Below are positions 9,049-17,867 of a stretch of DNA of 64,000 nt, in pieces (the stretch's first letter is position 1; every line of letters starts with the position of its first letter). Origin of the DNA: Methanobacteriota archaeon (lineage in GTDB: Archaea; Thermoplasmatota; Poseidoniia; Poseidoniales; Thalassarchaeaceae); the NCBI GenBank assembly GCA_014239955.1, contig JAAZXW010000004.1, positions 1 through 64,000 on the forward strand. Direction: 5' to 3'. The notes beneath the pieces are model-generated. The model was not told the origin of the DNA. It made no database searches and saw nothing but the letters and a program-made list of their open reading frames with translations. A program made the position numbers and the translations under genes.

Positions 9049-10566
9049 ATGAGCAAGGTAGCGCAACTCCTCTGTTTCCTGGTAATCTGCTCTATTACAA
9101 CGGGTTGCACCTGGTGGGAAGAGGATCCAATGGAAGAGGTTGTCAATGGGACGTTCGAATTTGGGAGGGAGATTCCCGTCACCACCTGGTTCCACTTCCC
9201 CGGAACCCCCTCTGAGAGATGGGCAGTGGATGCCACCGACCCCGATGCGGTATCGGCATCGAACATTTCCGCTGACTTCTCAGGCAACAGCACACCGTTC
9301 TTCTCTAGCGCGACCTACTATGGGACAGGCTTCGACACGTTCGAGCCAACTCTCGGAGTAACTTCTTCGGGAGCCATTTTTTTCACCAACTACAATGGCC
9401 TGGGTGATGGAACGCACATAATCAGATCAACGGACAGGGGGCAGACATGGGAGGATGTCGGGCCTTTCGGCCAGATAGACGACGACTCCGGGCAGACTCC
9501 GAACTCGAACGACCCCTACATCTACGTGGACAAGTTTACCGATAGGATCATCAAATTCGACATGCATGTACTCGCGGCCATGTTCGTTGAGTACTCAGAC
9601 AATGACGGTAATTCCTGGGGTGCTCCCTTCCCAGTGGAAGGGTACTACGTCACGCAAGACCACCAGAGCATCGCCTCAATGCCGCCTCCTCCCGGTGTAA
9701 CTGCTTTCCATCCTGTAATCTACGTCTACTGCATCAACACCGGCTCCCCAGCTGCTGGTGCTCAGTGTTCAAGGTCCCTGAACGGAGGCTTGTCATGGGA
9801 TGTCCAGCGGATTGGTTTCCCGGTGGAGAGTTTTCCCCAGTGCTCGGGCCTTCATGGCCACCTAGCAGGTGGTTTGGATGGATCGATATACAGAGGCAAC
9901 CCCTCCTGCGAGGGTCCTGCAGTATACCGTTCCCTTGATGGTGGGTACAGTTGGACCGAACACACGATTACCACGGAAGTGGGGATGCAGGACGGATGGC
10001 ATGCCCACGAGGTGGCCACTGCAGTGGATGATGGTGGAAACGTACACGCAACTTGGATTGGAGATGACCTGAAGACGTGGTACGCAAACTCCCGGGACCA
10101 AGGGAATACTTGGAGCGAGCCGATGATGGTCACAGCGCCCGGCGTCGTAGAGACCGGCTTTCCCACGATATTCGCTGGAGCCGAGGGGAGAGTCGTGGTG
10201 GGCTACATCGGAGAATCCGAAGACTATGACGAGGAGAACGGTACTGGTGGGTGGTCGGGATACATGGCGATCATGACGGATGCTTTTGCTGAAAGGCCGC
10301 TGATTACCAGCGTAGCGGTGAACAACCCAGACGACCCATTGGATGTCACCCTTGACTGCGGGAACGTTAGGTGCGGTGGGTTCGGTGACTTCATTGACGT
10401 AGAGATAGATGACGAGGGGAGGCCTTGGATTGCTTTGGCTCACAACGCAGCCGGCTTCGAGGAGGCGATCATAGGCACTCTGATGGAAGGCCCTTCCCTA
10501 TACGGTGAGTTGTCGCATCTCGAGCCTCTTCCCTCTGGTGGAAACTCAACTCTGCTACTCGGGTGA
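9049..10566 (+). CDS. Exported lipoprotein with sialidase-like beta-propeller (BNR/Asp-box repeats)
   Basis: A 505-residue protein with a signal peptide ending in a lipobox (SITTGC), so the mature protein would be anchored by lipid at Cys20 outside the cell. Asp-box repeats (SxDxGxTW type) recur: RSTDRGQTW, SDNDGNSW, RSLNGGLSW, RSLDGGYSW and NSRDQGNTW, as in sialidase-fold propellers. The C-terminal part has a conserved RCGGFGDFIDVEIDDEGRPW block shared with its neighbour. No sialidase FRIP motif or catalytic set is evident, so binding or an unknown hydrolysis is more likely than sialidase activity. It starts four bases after the SDR stop. Paralogues are at 10656 and 36740. Confidence 0.85.
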   Translation: MSKVAQLLCFLVICSITTGCTWWEEDPMEEVVNGTFEFGREIPVTTWFHFPGTPSERWAVDATDPDAVSASNISADFSGNSTPFFSSATYYGTGFDTFEPTLGVTSSGAIFFTNYNGLGDGTHIIRSTDRGQTWEDVGPFGQIDDDSGQTPNSNDPYIYVDKFTDRIIKFDMHVLAAMFVEYSDNDGNSWGAPFPVEGYYVTQDHQSIASMPPPPGVTAFHPVIYVYCINTGSPAAGAQCSRSLNGGLSWDVQRIGFPVESFPQCSGLHGHLAGGLDGSIYRGNPSCEGPAVYRSLDGGYSWTEHTITTEVGMQDGWHAHEVATAVDDGGNVHATWIGDDLKTWYANSRDQGNTWSEPMMVTAPGVVETGFPTIFAGAEGRVVVGYIGESEDYDEENGTGGWSGYMAIMTDAFAERPLITSVAVNNPDDPLDVTLDCGNVRCGGFGDFIDVEIDDEGRPWIALAHNAAGFEEAIIGTLMEGPSLYGELSHLEPLPSGGNSTLLLG

Positions 10567-10655
10567 AATGACCAAGAGTTTGCGTTCTTTGGGGTTATGT
10601 GCTTCTGGGGCTATCAATCCGCTTAACTGATGTATGGATGCTCAGCCGCTGAGTC

Positions 10656-12101
10656 GTGAGAGTCGCCGCCCTGAGTATTGTCTCGCTCATGATTCTGGCT
10701 TCTCTTGGCGGATGCTTCGGCGAAGACAGTAAAGTCGTGGAGCCAGTTGGATTGTTCGATACCCTCTGCACAGATCAGGGTGGCTCGATCAGTAATACCA
10801 CATGGTACCACTTTGGTAACGCGACCGATGCAACCCTAACCCCAGAGACTGGGAATCTAACCGATGGAAACGCCCCAGTCTGTGCAATTGGGACATACTA
10901 CGGCATAGGTTTCTCGACGTTTGAGCCGACTATTGGGATCACCTCCCAGGATAACCTGTACATGAGCAGCTGGGGGAATGGGGTTGCGGGTTCGACGGCG
11001 ATTGTGCAATGCAGTGGCCTGATTGGGATGACCAGCATTTCCGAGTATACGTGTCAGGACGTGTATAGCGCCTTGTTGCCCGTGGCTAACAGCAATGACC
11101 CGTACGTGTACGTTGACCGTTGGACGGACCGCATCATGAAATTCGACATGCACGCCCTACTTGGGATGACCGTGGAATGGTCTGACAACGAGGGGGGGAC
11201 GTGGTTCGGCCCGACTCCTGCTACAGGTTGGTCGGTGCAGGACCACCAGACAATCGCCTCATCCCCTTACAACGCGCTGTTGCACGAAACGACGTGGGTG
11301 TTCTGCGTGAATGGAAACTACCCCTATCCCGTTTGCTCGACCAGCAACGACGGTGGTGTTACGTGGGGGCCGGAGGTTCCCGGAGCGCCGACTGACTGTA
11401 ACAGCGGGGGGCTGACCGGCCACATGATTGGGTCCAACAACGGAAACTTCTACCGGGGAAATCCAGGTTGCAGCGGAGAGGGATACTCGATTTTCAGGAG
11501 CACCAATGGGGGGCTCACTTGGACCGAGCATCCGCTTCCGACCGAAACAACCGGGACTGCCCAGACTTGGAACTTCGAGGAGGCACAGGTGTATCCCGAC
11601 GAGGATGACAACGTCCACGCCATGTGGATGGGTTCGGACAACATGCCGTACTACAGCTATTCCACGGACGAAGGTGGCAGTTGGAGCTCTCCGATGATGA
11701 TTGCGCCACCTGCCGGATTGAATGGAACGGGCTTCCCGGCCATTGCTGCTGGCGATGCGGGAATGGTGGCATTCGCGTATATTGGCGACTCCGGTGGGGA
11801 CAATTGGAATGGGTACATCGGCATGATTACCGATGCGTTCAGTCCCAACCCACTGATTACCACCGTCCAAGTCAACGGGGTAGGAGACCCATTGGACATC
11901 ACAGCAGATTGCGGATTCAACAGATGTGGAGGGTTCGGTGACTTCATCGACATCCTAGTCGATAACCATGGTCGCCCGTGGTTCGGCCTCTCTCACAACA
12001 TTGTCGACCAGGGGATTTACGGGACGATTGCAGTGGGGCCTTCACTCCGAGATGGCGTGGCGGTGCAGGAAATGCCGATAGGCGGTCCCAGCACACTGTG
12101 A
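10656..12101 (+). CDS. Exported lipoprotein with sialidase-like beta-propeller, paralogue 2
   Basis: A 481-residue paralogue of the upstream gene. The start is GTG at 10656, the signal peptide ends in the lipobox ASLGGC, and propeller repeats such as SDNEGGTW, STSNDGGVTW, RSTNGGLTW and STDEGGSW are visible. The block NRCGGFGDFIDILVDNHGRP aligns with the neighbour's C-terminal block, and both share FSTFEPTIGIT-like and NDPYVYVDRWTDRIMKFDMH segments, which points to tandem duplication. A small stem (CTCAG/CTGAG with a CCG loop, 10641-10653) sits just before the start. Likely anchored on the outer face of the membrane; ligand unknown. Confidence 0.85.
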   Translation: MRVAALSIVSLMILASLGGCFGEDSKVVEPVGLFDTLCTDQGGSISNTTWYHFGNATDATLTPETGNLTDGNAPVCAIGTYYGIGFSTFEPTIGITSQDNLYMSSWGNGVAGSTAIVQCSGLIGMTSISEYTCQDVYSALLPVANSNDPYVYVDRWTDRIMKFDMHALLGMTVEWSDNEGGTWFGPTPATGWSVQDHQTIASSPYNALLHETTWVFCVNGNYPYPVCSTSNDGGVTWGPEVPGAPTDCNSGGLTGHMIGSNNGNFYRGNPGCSGEGYSIFRSTNGGLTWTEHPLPTETTGTAQTWNFEEAQVYPDEDDNVHAMWMGSDNMPYYSYSTDEGGSWSSPMMIAPPAGLNGTGFPAIAAGDAGMVAFAYIGDSGGDNWNGYIGMITDAFSPNPLITTVQVNGVGDPLDITADCGFNRCGGFGDFIDILVDNHGRPWFGLSHNIVDQGIYGTIAVGPSLRDGVAVQEMPIGGPSTL

Positions 12102-12108
12102 GTCAGGC

Positions 12109-12747
12109 TCAGAATACCTCTGGGACGAGCCCGTATGCATGGTATGCGAAGCCGGCTGCGAACGCGAACATTCCCAAACCGCAGATCCCGAGTGCGATTC
12201 GATAAGCACGGGGTGAGAGTCTGCCTCTAGTACGATCGAAGAAGTATGCGATGGTGACCTTCACGATGATGATGGAGATTAGGAAGGAGAGCGCGTAGGC
12301 GACCGGAGCGAGTGGCTCCTCATCGGCGGCGGCGGCCATCAGTGGCCCTCCGATTAGGAACCAGAAGACGTACACGTTGGGGTTGAGCAGGTTGGTCATC
12401 ACACCTCTCCTGAAGGATCCTGTCACTTCCTCTTGGGCAATGTCTGGATCGGGCGGTTCGATCCTGAAGCAGTCTATTCCGAACCAAACCAAGAATCCGG
12501 CTCCAAGTAGTGAAATCACAAAGAGGATCGAGGGTTGTTCTGCGACCCAAGCTGACAGGAAGACGCTGACGATTATGAGCGGGCCATCGGTGAAAATCGG
12601 TGCGGAGGCCGCTCTGGCTCCAGCTGGCCAACCCCCCGTTAGCGTCTCGCGAATCACCATCGTAAGTAGCGGTCCGGGGCGAATACCCTCGAAGAGGCCG
12701 AGGGCGATCCCCGCCGCAGCGAGAGCCAGGATTAGGTCAGTTTGCAT
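12109..12747 (-). CDS. LysE-family translocator
   Basis: A 212-residue membrane protein with about six hydrophobic helices. The N-terminal part has the family hallmark: GLFEGIRPGPLLTMVIRETL followed by GGWPAGARAA, equivalent to the Gx3GPxxxxxxxxxLxxGxxxG pattern of LysE/RhtB amino-acid exporters. A loop rich in acidic residues separates the halves. It probably exports amino acids or related small metabolites. It lies downstream of a BI-1-like gene on the same strand with three bases between them, so they are probably cotranscribed. Confidence 0.85.
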   Translation of the reverse strand: MQTDLILALAAAGIALGLFEGIRPGPLLTMVIRETLTGGWPAGARAASAPIFTDGPLIIVSVFLSAWVAEQPSILFVISLLGAGFLVWFGIDCFRIEPPDPDIAQEEVTGSFRRGVMTNLLNPNVYVFWFLIGGPLMAAAADEEPLAPVAYALSFLISIIIVKVTIAYFFDRTRGRLSPRAYRIALGICGLGMFAFAAGFAYHAYGLVPEVF

Positions 12748-12750
12748 GTT

Positions 12751-13515
12751 CTAGCGCCTCGTTGCAATGGCGATCTTTGCCAGCAATTTCAGAATCTCTA
12801 GGTAGAGCCAGATCAGTGTGACCATTAGTCCGAAGGCAGCCCTCCACTCCATTTGCTTCGGGGCCCCCCTCTGAACGCCTCTCTCGATGAAGTCGAAGTC
12901 TGCCACTAAGCACAGGGCCCCGATACCGATGACGAACAGTGAGAATGCGATTCCCAATGGGCCGGCACCGTGAATGTATGGGACGTGAAACCAACCGGTT
13001 ATCGCTCCCACCGCTGAAACAATGTAGATCATCATGATTGCGAAGACAGATGAGGAGACCGCGATTGCTAGGTTCCTGTCCCAGCTAATTAGTCCGGCTC
13101 GGTATATTGCGATCATTCCGCCGAGGATCATGAAAGTCAGGATGGCAGCGACTAATCCGATACCTGTTAGCCCAAGCGGGACCTCGAAATACCAAGTAAA
13201 CCCCCCAATCATCAACCCCTCTAGTGCGGCATAGGTGCAGATTAGGATCGGATTCATTGACCCGGAGAAGATGACCATCATTGCCACTATGAAGCCGCCC
13301 AATGCACCCAGAATGATCAGTGGGGCGGACTCGGGCATGGAGAACGCAGTAGCCAATGCGGTGGTGGTAGTGATTAGGAGCAGGATTCCGGTCTTCTCCG
13401 ACACTCCCTCTATTGTCATCATGTTTGACTCGTAGCCTTCCCACCATGGTGCGTCCTTGTATGCAGACTTCTCGAAAGTCGAGTCGTTTAGTGCAGGGTT
13501 TCCTGAGCGGTACAT
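12751..13515 (-). CDS. Bax inhibitor-1/YccA-like membrane protein
   Basis: A 254-residue protein with seven predicted hydrophobic segments after a polar N-terminus of about 45 residues. FEKSAYKDAPWW precedes the first helix, a pattern seen in the YccA-type BI-1 group, and FDFIERGVQRGAPKQMEW followed by TLIWLYLEILKLLAKI is the typical C-terminal region of bacterial BI-1-like proteins. Members act as pH-sensitive calcium leak channels or modulate membrane proteases; which applies here is unknown. Upstream partner of the LysE-type gene. Confidence 0.85.
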   Translation of the reverse strand: MYRSGNPALNDSTFEKSAYKDAPWWEGYESNMMTIEGVSEKTGILLLITTTTALATAFSMPESAPLIILGALGGFIVAMMVIFSGSMNPILICTYAALEGLMIGGFTWYFEVPLGLTGIGLVAAILTFMILGGMIAIYRAGLISWDRNLAIAVSSSVFAIMMIYIVSAVGAITGWFHVPYIHGAGPLGIAFSLFVIGIGALCLVADFDFIERGVQRGAPKQMEWRAAFGLMVTLIWLYLEILKLLAKIAIATRR

Positions 13516-13562
13516 TGGAACTCGGTTAGCGTAGCCCTTGTCAAGTGTTGGCCTGAAATCTG

Positions 13563-16541
13563 TCAGAGCATCGCTATCAGGTGCTGCCCTGTGTAGCTGC
13601 CGGGCTCCCTGGCGACTTCGTCAGGGGTTCCCGTTGCCACGACGCCCCCGCCAAGCTCGCCCCCCTCTGGTCCTAGGTCGATTACCCAATCTGCGCACTT
13701 GATGACATCAAGATGATGCTCGATGACGATTACCGTGTGCCCATTGCGACGTAACCTGAGGAGGACCTCTATGAGTTGGTGGATATCCGACAGGGCGAGG
13801 CCAGTGGTCGGTTCGTCGAGGATGTAGAAGGTGTGCTTTCTAGGGGTCTTATGCAACTCAGTGGAGAGCTTGACCCTCTGGGCCTCACCTCCCGAGAGTG
13901 TCGTCGCAGGTTGTCCAAGGCGAATATAACCCAGACCGACGTCACGAATCGTCTCCACGATTTTGTGGATCCTGGGCTGGTTCTCGAAGAACTCGCAAGC
14001 CTCGTCCACGCTCATCTCCAGGATGTCGTGGATCGTCTTACCCCTCCACTTGACCTCCAGGGTCTCCCTCGTGTACCTCTTGCCCTTGCAGACATCGCAA
14101 GTCACCCATACGTCTGGGAGGAAGTTCATCTCCAGCTTTGTCGAACCGGCCCCGCTGCACGCCTCGCATCTGCCACCCCTCACGTTGAATGAGAACTGAC
14201 CGGGCTGATACCCCCTCTCCTTGGCCATCTTGGTTTGGGTGAAGAGCTCTCTGATCGGCCCAAATGCCCCTGTGTACGTCGCAGGGTTTGATCTCGGGGT
14301 TCGTCCTATGGGGGACTGGTTGATCACGATGGCCTTGTCCACCATTTCCAACCCCGTAATGGAATCTACCGCCCCGGGGGTGGATTCGGATCCATGCAGT
14401 TCCCTCAAGAGGGCGGGTGCGAGGGTCTCTGTGACCAAGGACGATTTGCCAGAGCCCGACACTCCGGTTACCGCTACCATGCAACCCAGTGGTATTCTGA
14501 CTTCGATGTCCTGGAGGTTGTTCTGCCTTGCCCCTGAAATTGTGACCCATCTGTCCTTGTCCGGTTCGACTCTGTCATCCGGAATTGGGATGCTTTGCCT
14601 TCCAGATAGGTATGCTGCAGTGATGCTCTCCTCGTTGGCTAGGAGTTCTTCGTATGTCCCGTTGACGATCAATCTCCCTCCGTCCTTCCCAGCTCCAGGA
14701 CCCAAGTCGACCAGCCAATCGGCCTGCTTCATGGTAGCCTCATCGTGTTCTACGACTAGTAGCGTATTGCCAAGGTCTGTGAGCTCTCTCAGGGTCTCGA
14801 GGAGTCTGTCGTTATCCCGTGGGTGAAGCCCGATACTGGGTTCGTCGAGGACGTACATCACCCCTGTGAGCCGGGTTCCTATCTGGGTTGCCAACCGAAT
14901 TCTCTGGCTCTCCCCACCGGACAGTGTGTTAGCCCTCCTATCCAATGTCAGATAGTCCAGACCGACCAGTGCTAGGAAACGGAGTCTGGATTCGATCTCC
15001 TTGATGATCTCCTTGCCGATGTACATGGTTCGTTCATCCAACTTCTCCGTTGCACTTACTGTCACGCTGGATGGTGGTTCCCGGTCTAACTTACCCCATG
15101 TGTCATCCAGGCCACCTAGTCTCCAATTCTGGACTACTGCTAGGGCTTCTAGAACACTGCACTTGGAGATTCCTGGTAGGTTTATCCCACCCACTGTAAC
15201 CTTGCAGACGGCATCATTGAGCTTGTCGCCGAGGCAGTTTGTGCATGGCTCATCTGTCATGAAGGATGTGAGTCGGGATCTAGTGCGTTCCGAGCTTGTG
15301 TCCTTGTATGTCCGGGAGAGTCGTGAGAACACGCCTTCCCATGGCCTGGACATGGTGTAGGACGAGCCCTTCTCGGAGTTGAATTCGAAGTTGATCGCTT
15401 CGCCACCGGACCCATTGAGCATTATGTCCCTGCTGTCGTCGTCTAGTTCCCCGAAGGGGATGTCAGTAGGGATTCCGAAGTGCTCGCATGTCTGGGTCAT
15501 CTGGCTGCGATACCATCCGGACATCATGGAACGCCGGAATGGCCTGATGCAGCCCTCTCCCACAGTTGCTGTTCTGTCGATGACGAGGTCGTGGGAAAAT
15601 GACCGTTCCACACCCAGGCCCTGGCAGGTCGGACAGGCACCCAAGGGATTGTTGAACGAGAATACCCTGGGGCTCATCTCCGGGAGGAACGCCCCGTGGG
15701 TTGGACAGGCGAACTCCTCCGAGTAGGCGATTACCTCTCCCTCCTCTGTTCTGAATCGCTGCTCTTCCGAGTTGTCTTCTCCTGGCTTGGGTGAGCTGAG
15801 GCTCTCCACCGCAACTGACCCTGCCCCCAGCCTCAAACCAGACTCTACTGCTTCGGTGAGTCTCTGCCTGTTGGTTGGCGTCAGGAGCATCCTATCGATT
15901 CGTACGTCGATATCGTGCCTCAGGTTCTTCTCCAGCCTAGGGGGGTCTTCGAAACTGGCTTCTCTTCCGTTGACTTTGCCAGCCAAGTATCCCTGATCGA
16001 CCAGGGCGGTGAACAGATCGGCGTGTGTTCCCTTCCTGTTCCTAATTGCAGGGCTCCAGATAGCTATCCCATGGCCCTCGAAGCGCCAGAGGACATCGTC
16101 TACTATCTCTTGCACGGTTCTCCTGCTCACCTCACGGTCGCATTCGGGGCAGTGAGGGAGTCCGACTCGTGCCCAAAGGAGTCTCATGTAATCCATCATC
16201 TCGGTTACTGTGGCGACCGTTGACCTCGGGTTGTGGCTTCCCTGCTTCTGATCTATGCTGATGGCTGGTGATAGGCCTTCTATCGAATCGCAATCCGGCT
16301 TCTTCATCTGTCCCAGGAACTGCCTCGCGTATGAGCTGAGGCTCTCCACGTACCGTCTCTGGCCCTCTGCGTAGAGGGTATCGAATGCCAGGCTTGACTT
16401 GCCGGATCCGGAAACGCCGGAGATCACAACGAACATCCCCCTCGGAATGCTGACGTCAATGTCTTTGAGATTGTGAGTCCGAGCCCCCTTTACCTCTATC
16501 CAACCATGCTTGGAGAATCCGTTCTTCTTCCTGTCAGACAT
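13563..16541 (-). CDS. uvrA: Excinuclease ABC subunit A
   Basis: DNA damage recognition ATPase of nucleotide excision repair. It has two ABC modules: Walker A VSGSGKSSLAFDTLYAEGQ near residue 35, LSGGESQRIRLA signature, then a second Walker A TGVSGSGKSSLV and signature LSGGEAQRVKLS. Zinc-binding segments CPECDREV, CPTHGAF...CPTCQGLG and GRCEACSGAG...CDVCKGKRY are present. The length, about 992 residues, is slightly above the bacterial norm. The frame is open to 16571, but ATG 16541 (MSDRKKNG) is preceded by AGGTGAT and preferred. UvrA in archaea is usually of bacterial origin. It neighbours an Nre repair gene upstream on the same strand. UvrB and UvrC are not in the window. Confidence 0.96.
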   Translation of the reverse strand: MSDRKKNGFSKHGWIEVKGARTHNLKDIDVSIPRGMFVVISGVSGSGKSSLAFDTLYAEGQRRYVESLSSYARQFLGQMKKPDCDSIEGLSPAISIDQKQGSHNPRSTVATVTEMMDYMRLLWARVGLPHCPECDREVSRRTVQEIVDDVLWRFEGHGIAIWSPAIRNRKGTHADLFTALVDQGYLAGKVNGREASFEDPPRLEKNLRHDIDVRIDRMLLTPTNRQRLTEAVESGLRLGAGSVAVESLSSPKPGEDNSEEQRFRTEEGEVIAYSEEFACPTHGAFLPEMSPRVFSFNNPLGACPTCQGLGVERSFSHDLVIDRTATVGEGCIRPFRRSMMSGWYRSQMTQTCEHFGIPTDIPFGELDDDSRDIMLNGSGGEAINFEFNSEKGSSYTMSRPWEGVFSRLSRTYKDTSSERTRSRLTSFMTDEPCTNCLGDKLNDAVCKVTVGGINLPGISKCSVLEALAVVQNWRLGGLDDTWGKLDREPPSSVTVSATEKLDERTMYIGKEIIKEIESRLRFLALVGLDYLTLDRRANTLSGGESQRIRLATQIGTRLTGVMYVLDEPSIGLHPRDNDRLLETLRELTDLGNTLLVVEHDEATMKQADWLVDLGPGAGKDGGRLIVNGTYEELLANEESITAAYLSGRQSIPIPDDRVEPDKDRWVTISGARQNNLQDIEVRIPLGCMVAVTGVSGSGKSSLVTETLAPALLRELHGSESTPGAVDSITGLEMVDKAIVINQSPIGRTPRSNPATYTGAFGPIRELFTQTKMAKERGYQPGQFSFNVRGGRCEACSGAGSTKLEMNFLPDVWVTCDVCKGKRYTRETLEVKWRGKTIHDILEMSVDEACEFFENQPRIHKIVETIRDVGLGYIRLGQPATTLSGGEAQRVKLSTELHKTPRKHTFYILDEPTTGLALSDIHQLIEVLLRLRRNGHTVIVIEHHLDVIKCADWVIDLGPEGGELGGGVVATGTPDEVAREPGSYTGQHLIAML

Positions 16542-16607
16542 CGCATCACCTCGGCCAGAGTAAGTAGTCACGGCGCGCTCCTTTCAATCCATGCCCGGGC
16601 AATCTTC

Positions 16608-17828
16608 TCAGAAGATGTCGAGAGTGGTTTGCCTCCCTCTGTTTGCGAACCAGGATCGCCTCGCCTCCAACGGGGACGAAACCCTTGGGGAGACATATGA
16701 GATGGCTTCAGACAATGTGTCGAAAACCGTTGGCTTTCGCTTCATCGCTTCTCTAACAGTCTCCCTGATTAGCCATACTCCGACCGGCGCCCAGTACCCG
16801 GGTCCGATATCTCGCCAGACCATGCATGCCCCTGATCTTCCGATGGCCTCCATGTGCTCTAGTACAGCTAGGCGGGCAGCATAGTAGGCACCTGTGATCG
16901 AGTTTGCGTATTCCGACCTCGGCTCCATCTCTTCCCAATCATCAAGGACATTTCCCGTGGACCCCCAGACCGAGCCCTTGCACCATGCTTCTAGCATCTG
17001 GAACGCCCATAGTCCCGGGGAGAGGATGACGTGGAATTTGTTGTCCAGGTAGCTGGCCTCGAAAACCATGGACTTGTCTAGTGATGGAAGATCCCGGACC
17101 CGCTCCCAGCACTGTCTAGAGAGTGCGTCGTCGGTTGCAGTGATCCCCCATCTGGTTGGGACCAGCTTCCTATTGTCCTCCTTTCCAAGGAGGCCAGAAG
17201 AGAGTATCCTAGAGATGTGTGCCTCTCCAATTCCAGAGGATGTTAGTTCTCCCATCGCTTCGTTTGCTAGGAGATCGGTCTCGTTTGCAACTGAGTCAAC
17301 CTTCCTGGAAATGCTGGCATGACTGACAACATCGGCACTGACCAAATCACCCGATGGGCCGAGGGGGGTGCTCATCGTGTCGAAGGTGGGTGAGCCGCCT
17401 ATCGGAACCGGGCGATGGAAGTCAAGCTCGACGTCCACTGCTCCGGAGGACATTGCGATTATCTGGGTGGCCTCGAGGACCTCGTCGGGTTCTCTCGGGC
17501 TAGTTGTTGCCATTTTTCTACCACCTGTTACGAGATTAGCGTGTCTAGCTGCCACTTCCTCCAGTGGGTCCCCGAAGAGATCGGCCGGGTCGCCGCTGGA
17601 TGGCATTTGACAATCTGACCCTTGCATCCAAGACACGCTCGGTCCGACTCTGACATTTGGATAGCCGAACCTCCCTACGAAAAGAGAAGGGGGGCTGGGT
17701 CCTGACAAGTCGGCTAGGGCAGTGACCTCGTTCTGGGGGAGTCTGCGCTTGACCTCAGTCAGGAGCGGACATGGAGAAATCCCGCACATGCCCTTCGTAC
17801 CCCTGCACTCGATGCACTCTGGGAACAC
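16608..17828 (-). CDS. Nre family archaeal DNA repair protein with PCNA-binding tail
   Basis: A 406-residue protein of the archaeal Nre family (DUF650/DUF651). The N-terminus has a zinc-finger-like CIECRGTKGMCGISPCPLL as in NreA. FVGRFGYPNVRVGPS is the conserved family motif. The extreme C-terminus ends QTTLDIF, a PIP-box-like PCNA-binding peptide known in the family. It starts at GTG 17828. Nre proteins of haloarchaea protect against DNA damage in concert with UvrABC (established knowledge), and here the gene sits just upstream of uvrA on the same strand, which supports a shared repair role. Confidence 0.88.
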   Translation of the reverse strand: MFPECIECRGTKGMCGISPCPLLTEVKRRLPQNEVTALADLSGPSPPSLFVGRFGYPNVRVGPSVSWMQGSDCQMPSSGDPADLFGDPLEEVAARHANLVTGGRKMATTSPREPDEVLEATQIIAMSSGAVDVELDFHRPVPIGGSPTFDTMSTPLGPSGDLVSADVVSHASISRKVDSVANETDLLANEAMGELTSSGIGEAHISRILSSGLLGKEDNRKLVPTRWGITATDDALSRQCWERVRDLPSLDKSMVFEASYLDNKFHVILSPGLWAFQMLEAWCKGSVWGSTGNVLDDWEEMEPRSEYANSITGAYYAARLAVLEHMEAIGRSGACMVWRDIGPGYWAPVGVWLIRETVREAMKRKPTVFDTLSEAISYVSPRVSSPLEARRSWFANRGRQTTLDIF

Positions 17829-17867
17829 AGGGGGAAATCGGAATCGGGCGCTCTTAGGGTTAATGGC

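Noticed and set aside
9049-12101. True sialidases
   Set aside because: Asp boxes are present but no FRIP motif or arginine triad could be identified.
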